Notes: generated from the letters alone by a model not told the origin. Counted from the stretch's first letter, positions 29,234 through 39,673 are shown. The stretch is DNA of 64,000 bases from Streptomyces altiplanensis (GCA_003719395.1 RHMC01000012.1:1-64000), one strand, 5' to 3'. A program made the numbers and translations.

Positions 29234-30717
29234 TTACCGGACGGAGCAGCCGCCCGTGGCCGCGGGCAGCGGCTCCGGTACGCCGATCTTCGGCAGCCCC
29301 AGGAGAACACCGGCGCCCTGCTTCGGCTCCGCGGTGCGCCGCTCCCAGGCGTCGCCCGCGTGGTGCGGCGGTACGCCGTGGAGGGGCCCTCGGCCAGCAG
29401 GTGGTGCGGCGCGGCGTAGGTGATCTCGACCGTCACCACGTCGCCGGGGCGTACGTCCTCGTCGGGCTTCGTGAAGTGGACGAGGCGGTTGTCGGGGGCG
29501 CGGCCGGAGAGGCGGTGCGTGGCGCCGTCCTTGCGGCCCTCGCCCTCGGCGACCATGACGTCCACCGTCCTGCCGACCTGCTTCTTGTTCTCCTCCCAGG
29601 AGATCTCCTCCTGGAGGGCGACCAGGCGCATGTAGCGCTCCTGGACGACCTCTTTGGGAATCTGGTTCTCCATGGTGGCGGCCGGCGTTCCGGGGCGCTT
29701 GGAGTACTGGAAGGTGAAGGCCTGGGCGAAGCGCGCTTCGCGGACCGTGTGCATGGTCTGCTCGAAGTCCTCCTCGGTCTCGCCGGGGAAGCCCACGATG
29801 ATGTCGGTGGAGATGGCGGCGTGCGGCATCGCGGCGCGCACCTTCTCGATGATGCCGAGGAAGCGCTCCTGGCGGTACGAGCGGCGCATCGCCCTGAGCA
29901 CCGTGTCCGAGCCGGACTGGAGCGGCATGTGCAGCTGCGGCATGACGTTCGGCGTCTCGGCCATCGCGGCGATCACGTCGTCGGTGAAGTCGCGCGGGTG
30001 CGGCGAGGTGAAGCGGACGCGCTCCAGGCCCTCGATCTTCCCGCAGGCGCGCAGGAGCTTGGAGAAGGCCTCGCGGTCACCGATGTCGGAGCCGTACGCG
30101 TTGACGTTCTGGCCGAGCAGGGTGATCTCGGAGACGCCCTCGGCGACCAGTGCCTCGATCTCGGCGAGGATGTCGCCGGTCCTGCGGTCCTTCTCCTTGC
30201 CGCGCAGCGCCGGGACGATGCAGAAGGTGCAGGTGTTGTTGCACCCGACGGAGATGGAGACCCAGGCGGCGTACGCGCTCTCGCGACGCGTCGGAAGGGT
30301 GGACGGGAACGCTTCCAGCGACTCGGCGATCTCGACCTGCGCCTCTTCCTGGACGCGGGCGCGCTCCAGCAGCACGGGCAGCTTGCCGATGTTGTGCGTG
30401 CCGAAGACCACGTCGACCCAGGGGGCCTTCTTGACGATGGTGTCGCGGTCCTTCTGCGCGAGGCAGCCGCCGACGGCGATCTGCATGCCCGGCCGCTTCG
30501 TCTTCATCGGGGCGAGCCTGCCGAGGTTGCCGTACAGCTTGTTGTCGGCGTTCTCCCGCACCGCGCAGGTGTTGAAGACGACGACATCGGCGTCACCGTC
30601 GGCGCCCTCCGGCGCCCGGACATATCCCGCGCCCTCCAGGAGGCCCGAGAGCCGCTCGGAGTCGTGGACGTTCATCTGGCACCCGTAAGTGCGCACCTCG
30701 TATGTCTTCTCGCTCAT
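29234..30717 (-). CDS. miaB: tRNA-2-methylthio-N6-dimethylallyladenosine synthase MiaB (C-terminal frame break)
   Basis: Radical SAM methylthiotransferase acting on tRNA already modified by MiaA. From ATG 30717: N-terminal UPF0004 domain with cysteines in [18 protein letters not shown] and VGGCLAQKD (auxiliary cluster), the radical SAM motif [19 protein letters not shown], and a TRAM domain near the end ([13 protein letters not shown]). One base is missing near 29386 within the last 50 codons; repaired, the protein ends [11 protein letters not shown] at 29234, about 494 residues. The catalytic domains are unaffected. Convergent-free, leftward. Confidence 0.93.
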
Positions 30718-30787
30718 CTCGTACACCAGGGTACGGGGCCGGGCACCCCCTGGTCCCCGAGGGGAGTGAACTGGCAGGATCGCGCGC

Positions 30788-31783
30788 ATGCCCCAGGTCC
30801 TTCCCCGCATCAGCCGCCGCCGTGCCCTCCAGGGGGCCGTCGCCGCCTTCGTGGTGTCCGGACTGCTGCTGTGGTGGCTCCTGCCGATCGGGGAGACCTC
30901 GCCGCGCGGGAAGATCACGTTCAGTACGGGTGTGACGACCGGGGTCTACCAGCGCTACGGCGAACTCCTGGACGAGTCCCTCGCCCGTGATCTCCCCGAG
31001 GTGGACATGCGGCTGCGGACCAGCGAGGGGTCGCAGCAGAACCTCGCACGGCTGGCGAGCGGGGAGGCCGATTTCACCATCGCCACCGCGGACGCCGTGG
31101 CGAAGTACCAGCGGGACCGCATGCCCGGTGCGAAGCGGCTGCGCAGCTGTGCGCGGCTGTACGACGACTATGTGCAGCTCGTCGTGGAGAAGGGCTCCGA
31201 GGTGCGGTCCGCGGCGGGGCTGCGCGGCAGGCGGGTCGCGGTGGGACAGGACGGCTCGGGCGTACGGCTGGTGGCGAACCGGCTGCTGGAGGCCGCCGGG
31301 CTCGACCCCGAGCGGGACATCGTCCCGGTGTCCGTCGGCATCAACACCATGCCCCGGCTGCTGGAGAAGGGCGAGATCGACGCCTTCTTCTGGTCGGGCG
31401 GCCTGCCCACCAGCGCCGTGCGGGACCTGTCGGAGCGCATGGCGATCCGGCTCGTACCGCTGGGTGATCTCGTCGACGAGCTGCACGCGGCGGGTGGCGC
31501 CTCCCGCCACTACCGGTTCGCCGTGATGCCCGCCGACGCGTACGCCGAGGTGCGGGACGGGGTGGCCGTGCCGACGGTGGCCGTGGCCAATCTGCTGGTG
31601 ACCACGGACCGTACGGACGCCGGGCTGACGGAGGGGCTGACCCGCTCGGTGATAAGGAGCCGGGACCACATCGGCAACGAGGTGCACGCGGCGCAGCTGG
31701 TGGATCTGCGGACCGCGATCTACACCGATCCGCTGCGGCTGCACGAGGGCGCGCAGCGCTACTACCGGTCGGTCAAGCCGTAG
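30788..31783 (+). CDS. TAXI-family (TRAP-associated) solute-binding protein, orphan
   Basis: 331 residues with an N-terminal membrane/signal segment after a twin-arginine-like stretch ([26 protein letters not shown]), then the TAXI fold: [56 protein letters not shown] and [20 protein letters not shown] proteins are periplasmic-type binding proteins of TRAP transporters, and characterised members bind glutamate. No TRAP permease gene is near. It converges on the histidine kinase gluK (21 bp between stops), so a role as an extracytoplasmic glutamate receptor or sensor partner is a plausible inference. ATG 30788, intact. Confidence 0.88.
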   Translation: MPQVLPRISRRRALQGAVAAFVVSGLLLWWLLPIGETSPRGKITFSTGVTTGVYQRYGELLDESLARDLPEVDMRLRTSEGSQQNLARLASGEADFTIATADAVAKYQRDRMPGAKRLRSCARLYDDYVQLVVEKGSEVRSAAGLRGRRVAVGQDGSGVRLVANRLLEAAGLDPERDIVPVSVGINTMPRLLEKGEIDAFFWSGGLPTSAVRDLSERMAIRLVPLGDLVDELHAAGGASRHYRFAVMPADAYAEVRDGVAVPTVAVANLLVTTDRTDAGLTEGLTRSVIRSRDHIGNEVHAAQLVDLRTAIYTDPLRLHEGAQRYYRSVKP

Positions 31784-31804
31784 CCGCGAGGGCCGCCGGG
31801 CCGG

Positions 31805-33198
31805 TCAGGCGGCGGGGGGCGTGCGGGGGACCGTCACGGTCACCCGCAGCCCGTGGGGCGTGTTCCGGGCGTACGACATGGTGCCGGCCGCGGCGAGGAG
31901 CAGGGCCCGCGAGATGGACAGGCCGAGGCCCGAGCCCTTGATGTTCTGGTGGCGGTTGCTGCGCCAGAAGCGGTCGCCGATGCGGGCGAGTTCGTCCTCG
32001 GTCAGGCCGGGGCCGCCGTCGGCGACGGTGATCGTGCAGGTCTCCCCGTCCGGCGCGACCGCGACCTCGACCTCCTCGCCCGGGGGGGTGAACTTCAGGG
32101 CGTTGTCGATCACCGCGTCGAGGGCGCTGGAGAGCGCGACGAGGTCGCCCCACGCGGTGACGGCCGCCGGGCCTTCGTACGCGAGGCGTACGCCCTTGTC
32201 GTCCGCGAGGGGGTGCCAGGCGGCGACGCGCTCGGTGACCAGTTCGCCGAGGTCGATCAGCTGGAGGTGGGCGGGAGCGTGTTCGGCCAGCGCCAGGTCC
32301 AGCAGGCTGTCCAGGACCTGTGCGAGGCGCTTGCCCTCCGTGCGGACGGAGGCGATCTCCTCGTTTCCGGGGAGGTCGAGGTGGAGGAGCTCGATCCGCA
32401 GGAGCAGGGCGGCCAGCGGGTTGCGCAGTTGGTGAGAGGCGTCGGAGACGAAGGCGCGCTGCTGCTCCAGCACGTCCTCGACGTTGTCCGCCATCTCGTT
32501 GAACGACCGGGCCAGGCGCCTGAGTTCCGGCGGCCCGCTCGCGGCCGCGACGCGCGAGTTCATCAGGCCGGTCGCTATGTCGTGGGTGGCCGCGTCCAGG
32601 ACGCGTACGGGCCTGAGCACCCAGCCGGTCAGCCGGAACGCGGCGCCGACCGCGACCAGCATCGCCGCGCCCTCTCCCGCCGCGATCAGCACCCAGCCGT
32701 ACAGGGTCCGCGAACGCATCTGGCCGGTGGGCGAGTCGGTGACGACGACCGCGACCACATCGCCGTCCCGGACCACCGGCGAGGCGACGAACAGCCGGCC
32801 GTCCTGCCAGGGCCAGACCTGCTGCGGATCGTGACTGCGGCGCTTGTAGAGCGCCTCCTGGAAGGCGTCGCGGCCCTCGCCCCGCGCGGGAACGGACCAG
32901 TTCCCGGGAGCGCTCGCCATGGATTCGCCGTCGCGGTAGAAGACCCCGGCCCGGATTCCGTACACCCCGTGGTAGCTGGCGAGTTCGGTCTCCAGGGTCC
33001 TGCGCCGCTCGTCCTCGGCGCTGTCCTTGCGCTCGGTGACGAACTGGGCGAGCGCCGCGAAGCGCGCCGTGTCGTCGATCCGGTCGACGACCACCGCAGC
33101 TGCTGCGCGGCGGCCACGCTCACCGCGAGCGGGAAGCCCAGCGCGAGGAGGATGCCCGCGAGGAGGACGATGAGCAGCGGGAGGAGGCGGGCGCGCAC
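31805..33198 (-). CDS. gluK: Sensor histidine kinase, GluK-like (one frame break)
   Basis: Membrane kinase partner of the OmpR-type regulator upstream. From GTG 33198: a first membrane helix (RLLPLLIVLLAGILLALGFPLAVSV), an extracellular sensor region of about 120 residues, a second helix (LIAAGEGAAMLVAVGAAF), HAMP, the H box FVSDASHQLRNPL, an N box (DNALKFTPPG), and G boxes (DGGPGL, GSGLGLSISR). One base is missing near 33094: repaired, AAAQQLRVVVDRIDD joins the halves. Position divergent from gluABCD matches the GluR-GluK system described for glutamate sensing in S. coelicolor; that identity rests on synteny. Confidence 0.85.
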
Positions 33199-33204
33199 GC
33201 GGGG

Positions 33205-33915
33205 TTACGGGCCCTGTACCGCGGCCGGGACGACGAGCCGGTAGCCGACACCGCGCACGGTCTGGACGAGCGCGGGCATCCGCAGCTTGGAGCGCAGGGA
33301 GGCCACGTGCACCTCCAGGGTGCGGCCGGTCCCCTCCCAGCTCGTACGCCAGACCTCACTGATGATCTGCTCCCGGCGGAAGACGACGCCGGGGCGCTGC
33401 GCGAGGAGAGCGAGCAGGTCGAACTCCTTGCGGGTCAGCTGGACCTCGGTGCCGTCGACGCTGACGCGGCGCGTGGGCAGTTCGATGCGTACGCCGCCGA
33501 GCCGCAGGGCGGTGTCGGCGGCCGTGGCGGACACCGGCGTGTCACCCGTCGCCTTGCGCCTGCTGACGGCGTGGATACGGGCGAGCAGCTCGCCGGTGTC
33601 GTACGGCTTGACGACGTAGTCGTCGGCGCCCAGGTTGAGGCCGTGGATGCGGGAGCGCACGTCGGCCCGCGCGGTCACCATGATCACCGGGGTGTCGCCG
33701 TGCTTGCGGATCTTGCCGCAGACCTCGTAGCCGTCCTGGTCGGGCAGTCCGAGGTCGAGCAGCACGACACCGAAGGGCTCCTTCTCGGCCGGCAGGAGCG
33801 CCTGGATCGCCTCTTCGCCGCTGCGGGCGTGGACGACCTGGAACCCGTGCCGGACGAGGATGGCGGAGAGGGCCGCCGCGACGTGGTTGTCGTCCTCGAC
33901 GAGCAGCAGTCTCAT
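33205..33915 (-). CDS. gluR: OmpR-family response regulator, GluR-like
   Basis: 236 residues: receiver domain with acidic pocket (VEDD), phospho-acceptor Asp in VVLLDLGLPDQDG, Thr in VTARAD and Lys in VVKPYD, then a winged-helix DNA-binding domain (LTRKEFDLLALLAQRPG...VGYRLV). ATG 33915. It precedes the kinase gene by six bases and is divergent from gluA, sharing a 257-bp upstream region, as in the GluR-GluK/gluABCD locus of S. coelicolor where the regulator activates the transporter genes. Intact frame. Confidence 0.9.
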   Translation of the reverse strand: MRLLLVEDDNHVAAALSAILVRHGFQVVHARSGEEAIQALLPAEKEPFGVVLLDLGLPDQDGYEVCGKIRKHGDTPVIMVTARADVRSRIHGLNLGADDYVVKPYDTGELLARIHAVSRRKATGDTPVSATAADTALRLGGVRIELPTRRVSVDGTEVQLTRKEFDLLALLAQRPGVVFRREQIISEVWRTSWEGTGRTLEVHVASLRSKLRMPALVQTVRGVGYRLVVPAAVQGP

Positions 33916-34109
33916 GGTCGGCCCCCCTCTCCGGTGAAATCTTCGTGAATTGGTCTCAGGGCATAAACGCCGATGCGTCACGTTCCAGTCAAGACCCTTC
34001 CCGTTACGGGCATGTTCCGTTATGGAGCCGGTATCCCCGCCCGGAGTCCCGTTCACGCGGAGTGTCCGGTTGCAGCCGGATCGTTATGCTCAATTTCAGC
34101 TCAGATGTA

Positions 34110-34139
34110 ATGACGCTGGTCGCAGCGGCTGACTAGGGT
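34110..34139 (+). promoter_or_regulatory. Candidate housekeeping promoter of gluABCD
   Basis: ATGACG (-35-like, 34110-34115) and TAGGGT (-10-like, 34134-34139) are separated by 18 bp and end 33 bp upstream of gluA ATG, whose GAGGAGGA ribosome site follows. This fits the HrdB-type consensus (TTGACN / TAGRNT) moderately well. The GluR operator is expected in the AT-richer DNA upstream (34000-34110). Confidence 0.45.
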
Positions 34140-34172
34140 CCTCCCAACCGAGGAGGACGGAGCAAGAAGCCG

Positions 34173-34957
34173 ATGAGCGGAGTTTCAGTGACCAAGGCCG
34201 CCGATGACGCTGCGCCCGCAGCCGACGACCTGGTCGTGCTGAGCAACGTCAACAAGCACTTCGGCGCGCTGCATGTGCTCCAGGACATCGATCTGACCAT
34301 CGCCCGTGGCGAGGTCGTGGTCGTCATCGGACCCTCCGGGTCCGGAAAGTCCACGCTGTGCCGCACCATCAACCGCCTGGAGACGATCGACTCCGGTGCG
34401 ATCACGATCGACGGAAGGCCGCTGCCCCAGGAGGGCAAGGAACTCGCCCGGCTGCGGGCGACGTCGGCATGGTCTTCCAGTCGTTCAACCTCTTCGCGCA
34501 CAAGACGGTGCTGGAGAACGTGACGCTGGGCCAGATCAAGGTCCGCAAGGCGGACAAGAAGGCGGCGGAGGAGAAGGCGCGCACCCTGCTCGACCGGGTG
34601 GGTGTCGGCTCGCAGGCGGACAAGTACCCGGCGCAGCTCTCCGGCGGTCAGCAGCAACGTGTCGCGATCGCACGGGCGTTGGCCATGGACCCCAAGGTCA
34701 TGCTCTTCGACGAGCCCACTTCGGCGCTCGACCCCGAGATGATCAACGAGGTGCTGGAAGCCATGCAGCAGCTGGCACGCGACGGCATGACGATGGTGGT
34801 CGTCACCCACGAGATGGGCTTCGCGCGCTCGGCCGCCAACCGTGTCGTCTTCATGGCGGACGGCAAGATCGTCGAAGAGGCCACGCCCGACCAGTTCTTC
34901 AGCAATCCGCGCAGCGACCGGGCCAAGGACTTCCTGTCGAAGATCCTTCACCACTGA
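34173..34957 (+). CDS. gluA: Glutamate ABC transporter ATP-binding protein GluA (one frame break)
   Basis: ATPase of the glutamate importer, about 261 residues. Visible: Walker [13 protein letters not shown] (about 53-64), Q-loop MVFQSFNLF, signature [15 protein letters not shown], Walker [12 protein letters not shown] and the H-loop VVVTHEMGF. The frame breaks at about 34460 between ARLRA and DVGMVFQ, where one base is missing in a GGGCGA context. Starts at ATG 34173 behind GAGGAGGA; a shorter GTG start (VTKAADD) is possible. First gene of gluABCD. Confidence 0.92.
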
Positions 34958-34991
34958 CGACTCACGACCTACGACATAAGGGATGTTCACG

Positions 34992-35906
34992 ATGAAGCTC
35001 CGTAAAACGGCCGCTGTCGCCATTGCTGTGCTCGCCCTGACCGCGACCGCCTGTGGCGGCGAGACCGGTACCGCGGGTGACAAGCCGAAGGCCCCGACCG
35101 GCGGCAAGGAGGCCCCCGAGCTGCCGACGTACACGGTCGCCAAGGACGTCAAGATCGACTCGCCGACGCTGAAGAAGGCCCAGCAGGCCGGCAAGATCAC
35201 CTTCGGTGCCAAGAACGACCAGCCGTACCTCGGTTTCGAGGACACCGACGGCAAGCGCTCGGGCTTCGACATCGAGATCGCCAAGATGGTCGCCGCCGAC
35301 CTCGGCTTCTCGGCCGACCAGATCGTCTTCAAGACGGTCGACTCCGGCGTCCGCGAGACGACCATCTCCAAGGGCGACGTCGACCTCTACGTCGGTACGT
35401 ACACGATCAACGACGAGCGCAAGAAGCAGGTCGGTTTCGCCGGTCCGTACTTCATGGCGGGCGCCGACCTCCTGGTCCGCAAGGACGAGACGGCGATCAC
35501 CGGACCCGACTCCGTCAAGGGCAAGAAGGTCTGCTCGATCGTCGGCTCCACTCCGCTCCAGGAGATCAAGAAGCCGAAGTACGGCGCGAAGGCCATCGAG
35601 CTCTCGAAGTACTCCGAGTGTGTGCAGCAGCTCATCAACAACGAGGTCGACGCGGTCACGACCGACGACGCGATCCTCAAGGGCTACGCCGCCCAGCGTC
35701 CGACGAAGCTCAAGGTGCTCGGCAAGCCGTTCACCAAGGAGCCGTACGGCATCGGCATGAGCAAGGCCGACAAGGCGCTGCGCGAGGCGGTCACCAAGTC
35801 GCTCGAGGCGCACATCAAGAACGGCGACTACAAGAAGGCGTACGACGCGACGCTCGGCCTGTCCGGCTCGCCGTTCACCGAGCCGCCGGCGCTCGAGCGC
35901 TACTGA
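34992..35906 (+). CDS. gluB: Glutamate-binding lipoprotein GluB
   Basis: Extracellular substrate-binding subunit. 304 residues from ATG 34992, preferred over ATG 34983 because AAGGGA lies eight bases upstream of it. A signal peptide ends in the lipobox LTATAC with the cysteine near residue 18. The binding domain shows ITFGAKNDQPYLGFED, RSGFDIEIAKMVAADLG and DVDLYVGTYTINDERK, typical of the glutamate/aspartate-binding subfamily. 34 bp after gluA; a GC hairpin between gluB and gluC probably raises gluB expression relative to the permeases. Frame intact. Confidence 0.95.
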   Translation: MKLRKTAAVAIAVLALTATACGGETGTAGDKPKAPTGGKEAPELPTYTVAKDVKIDSPTLKKAQQAGKITFGAKNDQPYLGFEDTDGKRSGFDIEIAKMVAADLGFSADQIVFKTVDSGVRETTISKGDVDLYVGTYTINDERKKQVGFAGPYFMAGADLLVRKDETAITGPDSVKGKKVCSIVGSTPLQEIKKPKYGAKAIELSKYSECVQQLINNEVDAVTTDDAILKGYAAQRPTKLKVLGKPFTKEPYGIGMSKADKALREAVTKSLEAHIKNGDYKKAYDATLGLSGSPFTEPPALERY

Positions 35907-35935
35907 TACCGCCGTCTTCGGTGGTGTCCTGCCGG

Positions 35936-35968
35936 GCCCCGTACGCGCTTGAGGGGAGCGTACGGGGC
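35936..35968 (+). terminator. Intra-operon hairpin between gluB and gluC
   Basis: An 11-bp perfect inverted repeat (GCCCCGTACGC / GCGTACGGGGC) with an 11-nt loop in the 112-bp gluB-gluC gap, no U-tract. Such stems after binding-protein genes act as partial terminators or mRNA stabilisers, giving excess binding protein over permease. Confidence 0.65.
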
Positions 35969-36018
35969 GCGGTGTCCCCTGCCCGTCCGCTGCTGCTGCC
36001 GCCCACGAGGACTTCCCC

Positions 36019-36666
36019 GTGAATGTATTGCTCGACCACTTGCCGGAGTTCCGTGACGGTTTCATAGGAACCGTGCTGCTGACCGCCGCCAGTGCGCTGC
36101 TCGCGATGGTGCTGGGCGTCGTGATGGCCGGTTTCCGGGTCTCTCCCGTACCGCCCCTGCGGTTCTTCGGCACCGCCTGGGTCACACTCTTCCGCAACAC
36201 CCCGCTGACGCTGCTGTTCCTCGTCGCCTGGTTCGTGGTGCCCGCCGTCTTCGGCACCGGCATGAACCCGTGGACGAAGGCGCTGCTGGCGCTCGGCTTC
36301 TACACCTCCGCGTTCGTCTGCGAGGCCGTCAGGTCCGGTGTCAGCACGGTGCCGCTCGGTCAGGCCGAGGCCGCCCGTTCGCTGGGCATGACCTTCTCCC
36401 AGACACTGCGCATGATCGTCCTGCCCCAGGCCACCCGCACCGTGATCCCGCCGCTGAGCAGCATCTTCATCGCGCTCACCAAGAACTCGGCGATCGCGGG
36501 AGCGTTCAGTGTCACCGAGCTCTTCGGGGTGCAGAAGCTGCTGAGCGACAAGGGCTTCGCCATCGCCCCGATCTTCCTCTGGGTGGCTCTCGCCTACCTG
36601 GTCATCACCTTCACCATCAGCGGTCTCTTCCGGCTGCTCGAGCGGCGCCTGGAGGTCGCACGATGA
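36019..36666 (+). CDS. gluC: Glutamate ABC transporter permease GluC
   Basis: 215-residue inner-membrane permease of the HisM/amino-acid family with five or so membrane helices. The EAA loop that docks on the ATPase reads EAARSLGMTFSQTLRMIVLPQA. GTG 36019; the stop overlaps the gluD start (ATGA), indicating translational coupling. Frame intact. Confidence 0.93.
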   Translation: MNVLLDHLPEFRDGFIGTVLLTAASALLAMVLGVVMAGFRVSPVPPLRFFGTAWVTLFRNTPLTLLFLVAWFVVPAVFGTGMNPWTKALLALGFYTSAFVCEAVRSGVSTVPLGQAEAARSLGMTFSQTLRMIVLPQATRTVIPPLSSIFIALTKNSAIAGAFSVTELFGVQKLLSDKGFAIAPIFLWVALAYLVITFTISGLFRLLERRLEVAR

Positions 36667-37628
36667 GTTCGAGCGTCCTGTACGACGCCCCGGGTCCCAA
36701 CGCCCGGGTACGCAACCGCATCTACAGCGTGGTCGGTTCCCTGCTGGTCCTCGGCCTGATCGCCTTCGCGGTCTACCGGCTCGCGGACCGCGGCTACTTC
36801 GCTCCCGAGATGTGGAACATCTTCAACAACGCCGGTGTCCGGGCGAACATCCGCGACGGCGTCCTCTCCACCCTCCAGGTCTTCGTGGTGGCGGCAGTGC
36901 TGTCGCTGGTCCTGGGCGTGCTGCTGGCCGTGGCGCGGCTCTCCGACCACCGTGCCGTCAGCGCGGTGGCCGCCGGGTTCATCGAGCTGTTCCGGGCCGT
37001 CCCGCTGCTGATCACGATCTACGCGATGTGGGTCCTGTTCCTGACCTACAAGAACAACCTCGGGTTCATCGGCGAGAGTTCGGCGTACTGGGCACTGGTC
37101 ATCGGACTGACCGTCTACAACGCGTGCGTCCAGGCCGAGGTGCTCAGGGCGGGCGTCAACGCCGTGCCCAAGGGGCAGGTCGAGGCGGCGTACGCGCTGG
37201 GTCTGCGCAAGTCGCAGGTCATGACGATGCTGCTGCTCCCGCAGGCCGTCCGCTCCATGCTGCCGACGATCATCAGCCAGCTGGTCGTGACCCTCAAGGA
37301 CACCTCGCTCGGCTACATCATCACGTACGCGGAGCTGCTGTACGCGGCCCGGACGATGGCCAACAACATCATCGTCAATGATGACAATCCGTATGTCCCC
37401 GTCGTCATCGTCGTGGGTGCCATCTACGTCGCGATGTGTCTGGCGCTGTCCTCGCTCGCCACCTGGGTCGAGAAGCGAGGCCGCCGGGCCAAGACCGGCA
37501 TCGCGCCGGCCGCCGCCGCCGAACCGCTGGAGGCGCCCGGAGTGCTCGACGCCGGTGGCGGGCCGCTCGGACCGCACGTGGAAGGCGGGGCCGGAGGTAC
37601 CGAAGGGCCTGACGGCAAGAAGAACTGA
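36663..37628 (+). CDS. gluD: Glutamate ABC transporter permease GluD
   Basis: Partner permease, 321 residues, with an EAA loop (EAAYALGLRKSQVMTMLLLPQA) and NTPL-like segment replaced by FRAVPLLITIYAMW. A cytoplasmic C-terminal tail of about 50 residues rich in Ala, Gly and Pro extends beyond the family core. ATG 36663 overlaps the gluC stop by four bases. A GC hairpin follows the stop. Frame intact. Confidence 0.93.
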   Translation: MSSSVLYDAPGPNARVRNRIYSVVGSLLVLGLIAFAVYRLADRGYFAPEMWNIFNNAGVRANIRDGVLSTLQVFVVAAVLSLVLGVLLAVARLSDHRAVSAVAAGFIELFRAVPLLITIYAMWVLFLTYKNNLGFIGESSAYWALVIGLTVYNACVQAEVLRAGVNAVPKGQVEAAYALGLRKSQVMTMLLLPQAVRSMLPTIISQLVVTLKDTSLGYIITYAELLYAARTMANNIIVNDDNPYVPVVIVVGAIYVAMCLALSSLATWVEKRGRRAKTGIAPAAAAEPLEAPGVLDAGGGPLGPHVEGGAGGTEGPDGKKN

Positions 37629-37636
37629 CGAAATGT

Positions 37637-37664
37637 GAGGCAGCGACCCCCGCGCCGCTGCCTC
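37637..37664 (+). terminator. Terminator of gluABCD
   Basis: A 9-bp stem (GAGGCAGCG / CGCTGCCTC) with a GC-rich loop begins eight bases after the gluD stop. No U-tract follows. Confidence 0.6.
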
Positions 37665-37771
37665 TGTCGCTTGACGCAAGCACCCGCAGTGGGTTGCATA
37701 CGTTCTGTGATCGTGCACCGGGTTCCACCTGCCGCTTCCCGCATGTCCGTACGGACTGGAGGGGACGCTCC

Positions 37772-39476
37772 GTGGACCCGGTGATCGTCGTCGGGGCCGG
37801 CCCTGTCGGACTGGCCCTCTCCCTGGCTCTCGCCGGCCAGGGTGTGCCCTCCGTCGTGCTCGACGAGGGGGCGGGCAAGGACGAGCCCCGCACGGCCCGT
37901 ACGGCCGTCCTGCGGCCGGACACCGCCGAGCTGCTCGAACGGCTCGGCTGCGCCACGGTCCGTGACGACGGGGCGCGCTGGACCGGATGGCGGTCCATGC
38001 GGCGCAATCAGGAGGTCAGGCAGGTCGATTTCGGCGACGCCGACGATCCGTCCTCCCCGGTGCACCTGCCCCAGCACGACCTGACGCGCGGGCTGCGGGA
38101 CGCCGTCACGGCGCACGAGCTGGTGCGGACCGTGCCGCACGGACGTCTCGACACCATCGAGCAGGACGGCAGCGGCGTCACCGCGCACACACGTGAGCCC
38201 GGGTCCACCTCGTGGCGCGGCAGCTTCCTGGTCGGCTGCGACGGGGCGAGGTCGACGGTGCGCAAGCTCCTCGACATCCGCTTCCCCGGACGTACGTCGG
38301 TCGAGAGGCATGCCGTCGCCGCGCTGCGTACGGAACTGCCCCGGCCGGACGAGGCGCTGCTGCACCGCATGCCGCCGTGGCGGACCGGCGGGCAGGAAGT
38401 GACCGCCCGTCCGCTGCCCGGTGGTGTGTGGCGGCTCGACTGGCTGCTGCCGCCGCGCGGTGAGCTCGTCACCCCCGAGGCCCTGCTGGCGCGGATCCGG
38501 GACACCCTGGGCGGCTGGTGCGGCGAGACACCTCCGTACGAACTCATCGACACCGGCGTGTACACCGTCCACCACCGGCTGGCCCGCAGGTGGCGGGTGG
38601 GACGGGCGTTCCTCGCCGGGGACTCCGCCCATCTGCTCGGCGCGCTCGGTACGCAGGGCCTCGACGAGGGGCTGCGGGACATCGACAACCTGGCCTGGAA
38701 GCTGGCACAGGCCTGGCACCTGGGGGCCTCGGAGACGCTGCTCGACAGCTACCAGGCCGAGCGGCGCACCGCGGTCGCCGCGCGCCTGCGCGCCGCCGAC
38801 CAGGCGCTGCCGGTACTGCGGGGCAGCGGGCTGCGGACGTACCTTTCCGGTACCGCGCGCGGGCACGACACCCTGCTCACGGACGGGCACCTGGGGCGCG
38901 GGGCGCTGGGCGCGCCGCCCGAGTACACGCACTCCCCGCTCGCGCCCCTGCACACCGAGGCGCAGACGCTCGTCGGTACGCCCCTGGGCGGGCCGGTGGC
39001 GGACGTACGGGCGACTGCGCCCGACGGCACCACGGTGCGGCTGCGGGACCGGCTGGGGCGCGGACGCAGCTGGTGGTCTGGTCGTGCCGGGGACGGGCGT
39101 GTGGGACCGGCGGCACTGGATGACCGCGGGGCTGATGCCCCGGCTGGCCGCGGCCGTGACGGCCCTGCCGGTACGCGCGGAGCTGCTCGTCGCGGAAAGC
39201 TATCCGGGGGCGTCCGCGCTCACCGTGCTGCTGGTACGGCCCGACGGGCATCTGGTCGCGGCGTTCCACGGAGTGCGGCCCGCGGAGCTGTACGCGGCTG
39301 CGGACGCGGCGCGCGGGGGCGCACCGGCGGCGACGCAGGCCGGGCCGGGGCCGCAGCGCTCCGGGGATGCCGGGGATCCCGAGAAGTCCGAGCGCTCCGA
39401 AAAGCCCGCGCATGCCGACCGGGCGGATCAGGCCGACCCGGCCGGCCGGACCGACCGGACCGCGGACATCAATTGA
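37772..39476 (+). CDS. FAD-dependent monooxygenase, PHBH/PgaE-like (one frame break)
   Basis: Aromatic-hydroxylase-type flavoenzyme, about 568 residues. GTG 37772 after GGAGGGG. Motifs: VVGAGPVGLALSLALAG (FAD-binding GxGxxG, about 5-21), GCDGARSTVRKLL (DG motif) and AFLAGDSAHLLGALGTQGL (GD motif). Near 39060 one base is inserted or lost; the second half (RRHWMTAGLMPRLAAAV, LLVRPDGHLVAAF) is the thioredoxin-like C-terminal domain of this subfamily, ending in an unusual Asp/Arg/Pro-rich tail with repeated EKSERSEK and DRTDRT elements. Substrate unknown; no biosynthetic cluster surrounds it. Upstream of the leader-peptide operon by 32 bp. Confidence 0.85.
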
Positions 39477-39508
39477 CCGCCGCTGGTGTGCGTGGTCTAC
39501 TCCGGAAC

Positions 39509-39595
39509 ATGACCGACACCGACGTGCGCCTGTGGCGGAGGGTCCATATGGACCTCGTCCGCTACGCGGGCTGCGTGTGTTCCGCGTCCTGCTGA
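39509..39595 (+). CDS. Cysteine-rich leader peptide of the cysteine dioxygenase operon
   Basis: 28 codons: MTDTDVRLWRRVHMDLVRYA then GCVCSASC and stop. The RLWRRVHMDLVRYAGCVC core is the same as that of short 'putative leader peptides' found before sulfur-metabolism genes in Streptomyces. Cysteine-responsive leader ORFs act as attenuators of downstream genes in mycobacteria. Three of the last six codons are Cys, so ribosome stalling on low charged tRNA-Cys is the obvious mechanism. It ends 78 bp before the cysteine dioxygenase start. ATG 39509; its frame merges with the uncorrected monooxygenase frame only by chance. Confidence 0.85.
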   Translation: MTDTDVRLWRRVHMDLVRYAGCVCSASC

Positions 39596-39673
39596 TTCGC
39601 CCTTCTCTCCTCGCGCTGTGCCGTGCTGTGGTCCCGGCCGCGCGTTCTCGCGAACTTCTTCAGGACGGTCCCC

